Shown here: positions 10,413-21,375 of the stretch, piece after piece
How positions within the stretch are numbered: the first letter of the stretch is position 1
Layout: each line of letters opens with the position of its first letter
Source of the DNA: Humulus lupulus
Lineage: Eukaryota > Streptophyta > Magnoliopsida > Rosales > Cannabaceae
Direction: 5' to 3'
Assembly: GCF_963169125.1 (NCBI RefSeq)
Contig: NC_084796.1
Location: forward strand, 212,601,948-212,665,947
DNA length: 64,000 bases
The notes under the pieces: model-generated
Told to the model about the DNA's origin: nothing
The model's input: only the letters and a program-made list of their open reading frames with translations
Databases searched by the model: none
Translations under genes and position numbers: made by a program

Positions 10413-11983
10413 TGTGTACAGAATTTTAAAATAAACATTTCACAAATAAAATTTACAAAAAACCTATGCCCTTTATGGCTACACAAGATCTAGAAAAACA
10501 ATAAAATTCCTAACCCAATAGCAACATATAATTAACAATCCATCATTCAACAATACATTCAAAAAACATATCCATCAATTCAATATACGTATCCATCAAT
10601 TCAATATACATATCGACATACATATAACAAATGAAAGAAACTCACACAGTATTTAATATATATATATATATGTATAGACTGGTATTAAATGATCAAATCA
10701 AAGGTATGAAGCGGAATATATAGGCCCATTTTAATAAATATTAACACCAGCCAGGATCATATACATATATAAATATTAAATCAAATACAAAATAGATCAG
10801 AGATTACCTCTTGTAGCCTATAAAGTGTCCTTGATTCTTTTTGTATAAAATCAATGATATTCCAATCCAACAATCTGAAAGCTCACACCCTGATTTTTCA
10901 GACCAATCCTCAAACACACAAGGACGTGTGTGGGCACGTAGGATTCAAAATGTTGATTTGAGCGACTCTCTAGATGTACTCAACACATGAGATATAGAGA
11001 GGTTTGATAGAAAGAAGGTTTATAATAGTTTTTAGGTTTTGAGAAACTACTATCGCTTAAGAGAGAGAGAGAGGGAGTCTATATTTTTATTCTAAAAATA
11101 ATAATAATGCTTCTTATTAATTTCACGTACTACCATACTTATATAAAGATATTTAGTCTAATTAAATAATCTTTATTTTATTAAAAATAAAAATTAAATT
11201 AAAAGTGATCAGATATTTACGTTTAGTAATTTATTTAAATCATATTTATAAAAAATAATTAAATAATTGATCAAATAAAATTATTTGAAATTTAAAATTC
11301 AAATCCCAAGGATAAAAATTCCTGAGTTAGGCGCCACACACTGTGATGTACAATGTGTGTCGCCCAACCTAATCAGGGTTTCCCTGATTTTCTCACTTGT
11401 TTGTTTTACCAATCTTTGGGACAATATATTTATCCTAACATAAATATCAGTTAATTCAAAATTAATTTTATCTTAAAATATCAGTTTTAAATGAAATAAT
11501 AAAATCATATTGTAAATAAGATATTTATTATTCTCTCTCTGCATATTAATCCAAAAAAGATTAATATTTATTTTAACCTATATTTTTTCAAAATAAAAAT
11601 ATATAGTAAATAATTAATTAATTAATCAATTACCCATAAGTATCACATAATTTATTCCTTACCCTGGAAAATTGATTCCTTTGCAATTTAGTCCTTTCTC
11701 TTTACAAACCTTTCTTTTGACATCCTTACCCTTGAAGTGTATGACAGAAGTGATCTAGGGACCATGGACCTATATTACGAAGCTCCAATAAACTAGATTA
11801 TTAGTGAAACTCTTTAATCTAATAATCTTATTTATTAATTCCATGACTACTCCACTATAAATATTGAATTGCTCTCTAAGTATTTATAGAATAATATTTA
11901 CAGAGTTTTCTCTTGTAGTCCATTGTTATAATTAATATATGTTGTTCTGTCCTTCATTATTGGTTCGTTAATTAGAGCTGATC
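10413..11983 (-). repeat. H solo LTR, left piece
   Basis: AT-rich and noncoding. On the minus strand a TATTATAAACC promoter-like box lies near 11022-11032, followed by a stretch containing TCATGTGTTGAG that recurs in element G near 60720, consistent with a shared transcript start region. A small dinucleotide tract (AGAGAGAGAGAG) is at about 11060. The piece ends with TGATC (11979-11983), the target site of B. Confidence 0.6.
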
Positions 11984-14900
11984 TGTAGTGCACCAAATTT
12001 TTTTTTTTTTAGATTATTAAAATTTTTGTGAATTATTTGATTTAAATGTTAAGTGTGATGAATAGTTTTATTTAAGTGTTGTTATTTTATTTGGTTAATT
12101 ATTTGTTTTATTTGATTGTTTACTATTTTATTTAATTGTTAGAATTGTTTGGTTAATTAATTTAATAAGTGAATAATTGTGTAACATGTTATTTTACTAT
12201 TAGTGTTACATTTTAATTAAGTGTGACAAATTAGGTAATTATGTGAGCTATGGTGGAATGCACTAAGGTGCATGATAAATAATAATGCACCCTAGTGATT
12301 TAGTGTGTGCTAGTGCATGGTAGCATGGTGCACATGGTTAATTTATTTATAAAAAAAAAAAAAAGGGAAGAAGAGTGTTGGGCGTGTGACCTAGTGGGAA
12401 AGGAAGGATTTCCTTAAAATGATAAAAATCAAAAATTGAAGACCATAATTATTTTGGGGATAGGCATGATCATTTTTGTTCCTTTATATCTTTTTAAAAT
12501 AAAGAGGAATTAAGAGAAAATAAATGGGAAATGGAAACTTACCTTATTGTGTTAGGGGAGACTTTATGGGAGGATTTTTGATAAAAGGGTTATGAAAGGA
12601 GAGAAGAGCCATTGCTCTTGTGTGTGGCTGCCGTGACCTAGAGAGAGAGAGAGAGAGAGTGGCGTATAGAGAGAGAGAGAGGGAGAGAGGAAGAAAGAAA
12701 GAAAGGAAGAAGGAAGGAGAAGGTGAGGAGGAACCCCTCCTAGAGTATGTCTTCTTGTTTTCTCTTTTGCATAATCTCTTTATTTGATAATATGATATTG
12801 ATTTGTGTTTTTTTTTTTTGTGTGTGTTTGGGTTCTTCCTTCTCCTCATGGTGGTTTTCCAATAAAAACCCTAGGCTTGAACAAGGGTGTGGAGTTTGGG
12901 TATTGATCTTTTGTGTACTTGATTTTACAATCAAGAGAGGTAATGGTCTTTTCTTAGCCCTTATATTTGTTTTTGGTGGGTTGTCTATGAGGTTTTGTTA
13001 ATAATGCTAATGGTTAATTTTGGTAGGATTGATGTATAGGTTTTGGATATTGTGAGAGTATGATTTGTGTTAAAGGGTTGTGATGTTGGTTTTGCTATGC
13101 ATAAAAAAATTGTGATAATCTATGAGTGCATGTTTGGTGATTTCGGCCTAGGTACACCCAAGGGTGTTCATGATATGTTGTGTGATTTACAATATATTAA
13201 ATCCATGTTTTAGGACCTATGTTAAATGGGTAAGAGAATAAGTGGCAATCTTGATATTTTAATCATGAAATTTTGTTAGATGCATGTTATATTTTGAATG
13301 ATTAAATTATAAAATGCATAAAAATAATGATAGAAACATGTTAGGTTAATATAAGGCATATGTGAATATGGTGCTTATAAATTACTATATGTTATTTTAT
13401 TGATAGTGTTTTGTTGGTTTTCATGGAATTGCAACAAATGGTTTTTAAAAGGATTCATGTGAATATGTTAGTGATATTAGAATCATGCATATTATAAGAG
13501 TATAATGAGATTTTAAGCATGTATGATTTTATGTAATTTTTGAGACAAAAGTTGAGTTTTATAAAGAATTAAGCTTGCTGTTTTTTTGTAAATAATTGGG
13601 TAAAAGTTGATAAAAAGATGAGTTGCATGCATAAATAATGTTCTTGATGAATATGTTAATTTTTATGAAATTAAAAGAGGATTTTAAGTCTTATGTTATG
13701 ATATTTTATTCAATTAATTTCCTACAGAAATTTTATTGAATTTTGGGAAAATATGGGTTTATAAACTTGAATATGGTGATTTTTAATGATAATAATAGTT
13801 GCTGGAATTTTGTAATAAAATATTAAGTAAGTTTCACTAAAAATGAATTTGATTAATTTTTGGAATAAATTATTTTTCCTAAGTTATGGTAATATTGAAA
13901 AATGATATTTTAATGGTATAAATGCATATTTTGATAAATAATGATTTTCATTTATTATGATTGAGAAAAATATTTAGACTCTACTTATTTGTGATTTTTG
14001 AATAAAATAATTGGTGGCTGAAAGTTGTTTTAAAAATGTTAACAATTGTTATTAAATTGTCACATATGGATTTTTGTTACATAAAAACTAAGTCTTAAGT
14101 AATTTAAATCAAAATGTATTATTCCACACTTAAAATATATTTTTCATATCATTTTTGTAACACGATGATAAAATATATTTTTCTAAAGAAACATATTAAA
14201 ATAGATATTTTAATTAAATCCAAGCTTGTTGGGTAATTCTTGGTAAATTAATATTTATTTAATGAAAATGTCACATATTTTATTTTGAGCTAAAATAAAA
14301 TAAATTTATAAAATAAAATAAAGTTTTTGAGAAATTTAATCAACTTAGAAGTTTTAAGAAAATAAAGCGTGTAATATGTCTATTGATTTTAAAATAATAA
14401 AATAAATGTAGAATTATTGTTTTTGAAAACGTCTTTATTACGCAATGTTCCCACGTATGCATGTTACATGCAAATCAACTTTTACGTCCAAAATCATGAT
14501 TATTATTAAACTATGTGATTTTTATAAAATAATCATGTTAGTAAAATGGGTAGAACGAGCATTATTCTTTTTGGCGATAATGGCATGTTTAGTGTAACTG
14601 TTATCATGAGTGCATGGCCCATGCACACATGAGTTGTATGAAAGGGAAAAATAGTAATTTTATGAACCTAAGAAACATTATTTTGATTATGATATAGGCT
14701 CGTTGAAAGATTGTGAAATTCTTAGCTTGGACCTGAGGTAAGGAAGTTAGATAGATTTTATGATTTTATGCTATGAATGGTAAGGCTGTTATATGAATGA
14801 ACTGTTATGAAATTATGAATGCCTTAATGTGGTGATCTGTTGAATGTGATATGTGTATCGATGTTAGATACATCAAACAGAATACGATGTTAGATACATC

Positions 14901-15707
14901 AAACAGAATACGATGTTCGATACATCAAACAGAATACGATGTTAGATACATCAAACAGATTACGATGTCAGATACATCGAACGAGTTACTAAGGACATTG
15001 AGACGTAACTCCTAGGGCGGACGCGCCGAGGTTATTCAAGGACCAGTGATCTCCTGTTTACCTCATTGGGTGACATGGACAACTAGTGTTCCATGCTCAT
15101 CATGTATGCTGTATGTTTGTGATATGATGATATGTCACATTTATGTTATGATATGATGAAATGTTACATTTATGTTATGATATGATGATATGTCATATTT
15201 ATGTTATGATATGATGAAATGTTACGATTATGTTATGATATACCATGATGTTTTAGATGAACGTTAGTGTTTGGTTGTTTGTTGTTTTTCTTACTTGCTT
15301 ATTTGCTTGTACTTCCTTACTGGGCTTTTAGCTCACCCCCCTTACTTTCCTTCCAGGTAGCAAATAGGTTTTCTCTATGGCACGTGTGGTGACGTGAGGA
15401 GTTCTTTCATCATGGGGTGTATGGCGTGGGGCAATCCTATGGACGATAAAACGATCAACGTAGAACGCCATTTAAATTATGTTTTGTTTTTAAGAGACTT
15501 TCCTAAAATTATCAGTGGGACTCTGTATTTAAATTATTTGGTTTTTCTTTGAACTTTGCATAAAAACCTATGTTTTATTTTAAACTTATGGCGCCAACTT
15601 GCATGATTTTAAATAAGTCCCCCTGAGACTTTAATAAATGATGGTATTCTTTTATAAATCATGTTATGCGAATGTTTTGTATGTATTAGTTTAGGGCGTT
15701 CTTTACA
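11984..15707 (+). repeat. 5' LTR of B
   Basis: TG...CA borders are confirmed by the second copy and by the TSD. Internal features are a GA-rich microsatellite at about 12640-12715, a 26-bp tandem repeat at about 14860-14990 (five units, core GATACATCAAACAGA), a 29-bp tandem repeat at about 15119-15240 (four units, core GATATGATG...TTATGTTAT), and an acceptor-like block at 15311-15360 ending CCTTCCAG|GT. Short ORFs (for example 12747-13001) are AT-rich chance frames. Confidence 0.92.
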
Positions 15708-15709
15708 AA

Positions 15710-15720
15710 TGGTATCAGAG
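15710..15720 (+). other. Primer-binding site of B (initiator tRNA-Met)
   Basis: TGGTATCAGAG begins two bases after the LTR end and is complementary to the 3' end of plant initiator tRNA-Met, the usual minus-strand primer for this lineage. A run of 13 C follows at 15745-15757. Confidence 0.9.
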
Positions 15721-15796
15721 ACGGTCGTCCATGTTTTCCAAGGACCCCCCCCCCCCCATACACGCTAAGGATGGGAAAATCTCACATCACCGCGTC

Positions 15797-16678
15797 GTAA
15801 GTATTTGTTTATGTGTTATTGCTTGTTTCTATTTTATTTAATGATTCTATTTGTTAACTGCTGTAGTAAATATGCCTCCTGTGTTAAGAACAACAAAGAA
15901 ACAATTGTTTAAGGAGATCCGTGCGATGCCTAAGGTCGTGCTTGACGAGGATCCTGATGATTGGCGCATGGCGGTTTTAAAGACGACAAAGGAGGTGTGC
16001 GATCGTATATAAAGAATGATGAATAAGAGAGGAGCCTTACTTTGGCCCATAGAAGAATTCTGGGTAATGAGTGAAGCTTTGTCGATATACCCAGAGGCTC
16101 TTCGACAGTTACATCAATCATGGAATAATGTTGTGCTAGATGACATGAAGTTTAGCACCATGGAGTTTACGATTCGCGACTTTCTGGCAAGATATGACCT
16201 TAGTCGTCTGGAGTGGGTGCTAGTAAAGACCGATGATGGCAAAACAGAGGAGCGTATAGAGATGGTGCATGACGTGGAAGGAGAAATGGCAGTTAAGGAA
16301 GTACTGCGAGCTATACCGCGTCTGACCGCGAAGATGGAGACTATGGCGAGCGCTCCCGGCTATGTCCACATCCCCGAAAACGTCTTTTATTATGATTCAG
16401 GGGACGAGTCCACCATCGAGGACTAGAGTCCACTTCGTGATCGTCGCATGGGGATGGCAATAAATAAGATGGATTAGTAATAATTTCCTAAGACTTTAAG
16501 GAAACATGTTTTGGTTAATTAAACACTTTTGGGATTGTTTAATTTTGAAATATTTAAAACATTTTTAATGCTATGGATATTTTATTTCAAATTTATTGGT
16601 GTGATGTGAATGCATGATTTACGAATATCCATCGGTATGCAAGTTCCTTCCTTACGATTTTTCCTTTGATTGCCTTAG
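15797..16678 (+). promoter_or_regulatory. Predicted leader intron of B between PBS and gag
   Basis: A strong donor CGTC|GTAAGTATTT lies at 15797. Two acceptors follow: CTGCTGTAG (AG at 15865-15866), six bases before the leader ORF, and TTTGATTGCCTTAG (AG at 16677-16678), ten bases before the gag ATG. Using the first would give a 70-nt intron; using the second would remove the leader ORF and put gag first on the RNA. Elements C, E and K show the same donor/acceptor logic before gag. Prediction only. Confidence 0.5.
15872..16426 (+). pseudogene. Extra leader ORF of B, unknown product, one premature stop
   Basis: A frame of 184 sense-or-stop codons opens with ATG at 15872 (MPPVLRTTKKQLFKE) and closes with TAG at 16424-16426 after YYDSGDESTIED. 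One TAA at 16010-16012 interrupts it; the next ATG at 16016 would give a 136-residue protein. The predicted product is rich in charged residues, with W and F clusters (WPIEEFWVMSE, EFTIRDFLARYDL), and ends very acidic. I recognise no domain, zinc motif, signal peptide or membrane segment. It lies between the PBS and gag, where most chromoviruses have no ORF, and is about as well preserved as gag-pol. It could be a captured sequence or an element-specific accessory gene. Confidence 0.6.
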
Positions 16679-16687
16679 AACTTCATC

Positions 16688-19600
16688 ATGTCAACCAGAG
16701 GAAGAGGAGGAAGGGGAAGAGGTAGAGGCAGAGGAAAGGGTGCCTCCACAAGGTCTGAAACTACGGCCATCCCTGATGTTGAAGTGCCAACTGTTCAACC
16801 TGCAGCTCCAGCAGCGCCACTGTGGACCTAGCTGCAGAGGTGGCAAGGTTAAGAGAAGAGTTGAGACTAAGAGATGAGGAGCTAGCGCAAGTTAGACAAG
16901 CACCACAGACATCTCAAACGTACCCTATACCTCAAGTACCAGTGGCCCAACCGCAGCCGCCAGTACCACCACCTGCACCACAACCTGTAGCCTATGGGTT
17001 TGAACCAGTATATGAACGCTTCAGGAAACAAGCCCCATCGACGTTTGAAAGGAAAGATGATCCAATGGTGGCAGAAGATTGGCTAAGGTCTGTTGAGGCT
17101 ATTTTTGATCATATGGAGTTAGATGATCACCAAAGGGTTTCCTGCGCAGCTTATCTACTTAAGATGGATGCACGTATTTGGTGGGACGTGACTAAACAGA
17201 CCCATGATCCAAATACCATGACTTGGGCGCAGTTTGTCCAGGCATTCAGTAAGAAGTATTATAGTCCAGCGGTGCTAGCAACTAAGGTTGATGAATTTAT
17301 AACTTTGGTTCAAGGGAGCCTTTCGATCACCAACTACGCACAGAAGTTCGATCGATTGGCCAAGTTTGCCCCTGAAGTGGTGCCGAATGATGCAATGCGA
17401 GTTCAGAGGTTTGTAAAGGGACTCAAACCGATGATAGCAAGGGATGTTAGGATGACCAGCGCGGAGGTGGCCAGTTATGCAGAAGTATTGGATAGAGCTC
17501 TTGAGGTAGAATATTTGGAGGATCAAATATGGAAGGATAATGCCGCTAGAAGAGAGATCCACCGCAACAAGAACTTCCATGAGAACAACAAGAGAAAGGC
17601 TATCGAAGGGCAGAATAGTGGGGATGATAAAAGGCCTAGACCTCCAGTCCCGAACAGCAACAACCACAACTCTCAGAGCCATAGCAACCGCAATAACCGC
17701 TTCAATGACCGGAACCGTGGGAACCAACACGGCAACCGAGTTGAGCATTCTACCTGCACTAAATGCACAAGGAGACACCCAGGAGAGTGCCAGGTCGGTA
17801 CTAATAAATGCTTCAAGTGCGGCCAGGAAGGACACTTGCGAAAGAATTGCCCACAATGGAAGGCGGGACAGAATAACAATAACAATAACAATCTGGTGCC
17901 AGCAAGAGTCTTCGCCTTAACTCAGAACGAAGCGGCCAATAGCAATATCGTGGTTACAGGTCAGCTCCCTATATCTGGTACAATGTGTAGAGTCTTAATT
18001 GATTCTGGAGCAACTCATTCCTATGTTTCCATGAATGTGATTGATAGACTGAATATGCCTTGTAAGATGTTTGCACATAACTTTAGTACATTGTTGCCAT
18101 CGGGAGATATGATGTTGTCAAATAAGTGGTTACCGTCAACACCTGTAACGGTAGAAGGTAGAGAGTGCCCAGCAGATCTCATAGAACTAAGTATACCGGA
18201 TTATGATGTTATACTCGGCATGGATTGGTTATCCAAGCATGGGGCTACGATAGACTGTCGAAAGAAGATCGTAGAGTTCAGGCCAAAAGAAGGAGAGGTT
18301 TTCTCCTTTAAAGATGAAGTAGCAGGCCTTCCAACACCCATAATATCTGCACTGGAAGCACGGAATATGATGCAACATGGATGTTCGGCATTCCTTGCCA
18401 GTGTAGTGGATAAGACCAAGGAGTCAGAACTAAAGCCAGAAAATGTTCACATTGTTTGTGAGTTCCCGGAGGTGTTTCCCGAGGAATTACCAGGACTACC
18501 CCCAGACAGAGAGATCGAGTTTGTAATCGAGCTTGCACCTGAAACTGCACCGATATCTAAGGCACCCTATCGAATGGCGCTGGTAGAGTTAAAGGAACTT
18601 AAGAACCAACTACAGGAGTTGTTGGACAAAGGGTTCATAAGACCTAGCCATTCGCCATGGGGAGCACCAGTCCTACTTGTGAAGAAGAAGGACGGGAGTA
18701 TGAGGATGTGCATTGATTATCGAGAGCTGAATAAGGTCACCATTAAGAATAAGTATCCTTTGCCTAGGATAGACGACCTTTTTGATCAGCTACAAGGGGC
18801 TTCAGTGTTCTCAAAGATTGATCTGCGGTCTGGGTACCATCAGTTGAAAGTGAAAGAGGGAGACATACCGAAAAAGGCCTTCAGAACTCGCTATGGGCAC
18901 TACGAATTCTTAGTGATGTCCTTTGGACTCACCAATGCCCCAGCAGCCTTTATGGATATGATGAATAGGGTATTTAAGGATTTCTTGGACAAGTTCGTAG
19001 TAGTGTTCATTGATGATATCCTCATTTACTCAAAGACCAAGAAGGAGCACGAAGAGCATTTGAGATTGACTCTAAACAGGTTGCGGGAACATCGGTTGTA
19101 CGCCAAGTTCTCTAAATGCGAATTTTGCCTAGAACAGGTAACCTTCTTAGGGCATATAGTCTCCAAGGATGGGATTGCAGTAGACCCATCAAAGATCGAG
19201 GCCATTAGAGACTGGCCCTAGCCAAAGAATGCCTCAGAAGTTCGGAGTTTCTTAGGATTGGCAGGTTATTATAGAAAGTTTGTTGAGGGTTTCTCGAAGA
19301 TCGCTACCCTGTTGACCAACTTAACCCGGAAACATCAGAAGTTCGCATGGACAGAAAAAGGTGAAGAGAGTTTTCAGACCATGAAGGATAAGTTGATTTC
19401 CGCGCCTATCCTTTGTGTTCCCACTGAGGGCGGAAAATTTGTGGTCTACTGTGATGCGTCAAAGAACGGTTTGGGATGCGTGTTGATGCAAGAAGGGAAG
19501 GTGGTAGCTTATGCTTCCAGACAACTCAAGGATTATGAGCAGCGGTATCCCACTCATGACCTTGAATTGGCAGCTGTAGTATTCGCACTCAAGATATGGA

Positions 19601-21375
19601 GACATCACCTGTACGGAGATAGGTGTGAGATATACACCGACCACAAAAGTCTGAAATACTTTTTCACACAAAAGGAACTAAACATGAGGCAACGAAGGTG
19701 GTTGGAATTAGTAAAGGATTACGATTGCGAGATTCTATACCACCTAGGCAAGGCAAACGTAGTTGCTGATGCTTTGTGCAGGCGGGGACATGGAAGTGTC
19801 TCGACACTGCATACGATAGAGATGCCTCTTCAGAAAGAGATCATAAATGCTAGGATTGAAATTGTGACAGGAAGTTTGGCAAACCTCACATTGCAATCCT
19901 CTTTACTAGAGCAAATCCGAGAAGGACAGAAACTGGATGAAGCCTTGGTGAAACAAGAGGCTTTGGTACAAGAACGTGGCAGCAGCGATTTCACGGTGTC
20001 TAATGGTGGATTGCTAAGATTCAAGGATAGGATTTGTGTACCTGACAGTGCTGAAATTAAGGAGAGTATCATGAAAGAAGCACACACAACGCCTTATTCC
20101 TTGCACCCAGGATCCACGAAAATGTACCAAGACCTCAAGGCACTATATTAGTGGCATGGAATGAAGAGGGACATTGCTGAGTTTGTTGCTAGATGTTTGA
20201 CATGCCAGCAAGTCAAAGCGGAACACCAGAGACCAGCAGGGTTGCTTCAACCGCTCTATCTTCCTGAATGGAAATGGGAGGATATCACGATGGATTTTGT
20301 GGTAGGGTTGCCTAGAACTACCAAGCAGCATGACTCAGTGTGGGTGATAGTAGATAGACTCACTAAATCTGCTCATTTTCTGCCAGTTAAGACCACATAC
20401 TCGGCGGATCAATATGCTGACTTGTATGTTAGTGAAATAGTGAGACTTCATGGGGTGCCAAAGTCGATAATTTCTGATCGAGGGTCAGTTTTCACATCGA
20501 ACTTTTGGAAAGGGCTACAGAGAGCTATGGGATCAAGACTGAAGTTCAGCACTGCTTTTCATCCTCAGACTGATGGCCAGTCTGAGAGGACTATACAGAT
20601 ATTAGAAGACATGTTGAGGTGCTGTGCATTGGACTTTTCAGAGTCTTGGAACCGATATCTACCTCTAATGGAGTTCTCGTATAACAACAGTTACCAATCT
20701 ACCATAGGAATGGCTCCCTATGAGATGCTTTATGGGCGTAAATGTAGATCTCCTTTGCACTGGGATGAAGTTGGGGAGAAACGAATTTTCGGGCCTGAAG
20801 CAGTTAGTGAGGCTAGTGAGGCAATTCAGAAGATACGCCAAAGGATGCTTACTGCGCAGAGTAGGCAAAAGAGCTACGCTGACCTCAAGAGAAGGGACAT
20901 CGAGTTTGCTGTAGGCGAGTTTGTTTTCTTGAAAATCTCGCCGATGAAAGGTGTGATGCGTTTTGGAAAGAAAGGGAAGTTAAGCCCTAGATATATCGGT
21001 CCATTTGAGATATTGGACAGGATAGGGCAGGTTGCGTACCGTTTGGCACTGCCCCCAGCATTAGCTGAAATGCATAACGTCTTTCACATCTCGATGTTGC
21101 GTAAGTATGTGTCAGACCCCTCACATGTGTTGAGTTACGAGCCGTTACAGCTGAAGCAGGACTTGAGTTATGATGAACAGCCTGAGCGCATTATAGAAAA
21201 GGGAATCAAGGAGCTGAGATCCAAAAGGATTCCACTAGTCAAGGTCCTGTGGAAGAATAGTACGGAACGAGAAGCAACATGGGAGTTGGAGGATGACATG
21301 AAAGCAAGATACCCTGAGTTATTTGGTAAGAAAGAATTTCGGGACGAAATTCCTTTTAAGGAGGGTATATTGTAG
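16688..21375 (+). pseudogene. gag-pol: gag-pol polyprotein of B, nearly intact
   Basis: The ATG at 16688 opens an RG-rich gag N terminus (MSTRGRGGRGRGRG). A one-base frame change near 16815-16822 leads into a frame open to 21375 except for TAG at 19219-19221 and 20149-20151. Domains: retrotransposon gag (ARIWWDV near 17170), zinc knuckle C-x2-C-x4-H-x4-C at 17809-17853, protease DSGAT at 18001-18015, RT with FIDD at 19006-19017, RNase H with D/E/D/D (YCDAS, LELAAV, YTDHKS, VADAL), integrase with HHCC near 20083-20205 and D, D, E (TMDFV, ISDRGS, QSERT), then a chromodomain-like tail (21180-21345). The stop codon overlaps the first five bases of the 3' LTR. A single fused gag-pol frame is normal for Tekay elements. 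Confidence 0.9.
21358..21365 (+). other. Polypurine tract of B
   Basis: AAGGAGGG lies five bases before the 3' LTR, which starts at 21371, and is embedded in the last codons of pol. Confidence 0.75.

Noticed and set aside
10147..10429. Overlapping ORFs of 74-78 codons on both strands in the GC-rich island
   Set aside because: Low-complexity Pro/Ala/Arg or Gly-rich products with no domain; open on both strands because GC-rich sequence has few stops.
12544..13001. ORFs on both strands in the 5' LTR of B, repeated near 22077-22444 in the 3' LTR
   Set aside because: They are built on GA/CT microsatellite and AT-rich sequence inside the LTRs; the duplication is simply the LTR pair.
14855..15245. 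Regular 26- and 29-bp repeats that could suggest a CRISPR array
   Set aside because: The units are head-to-tail with no unique spacers, differ by point changes and lie inside a plant LTR.
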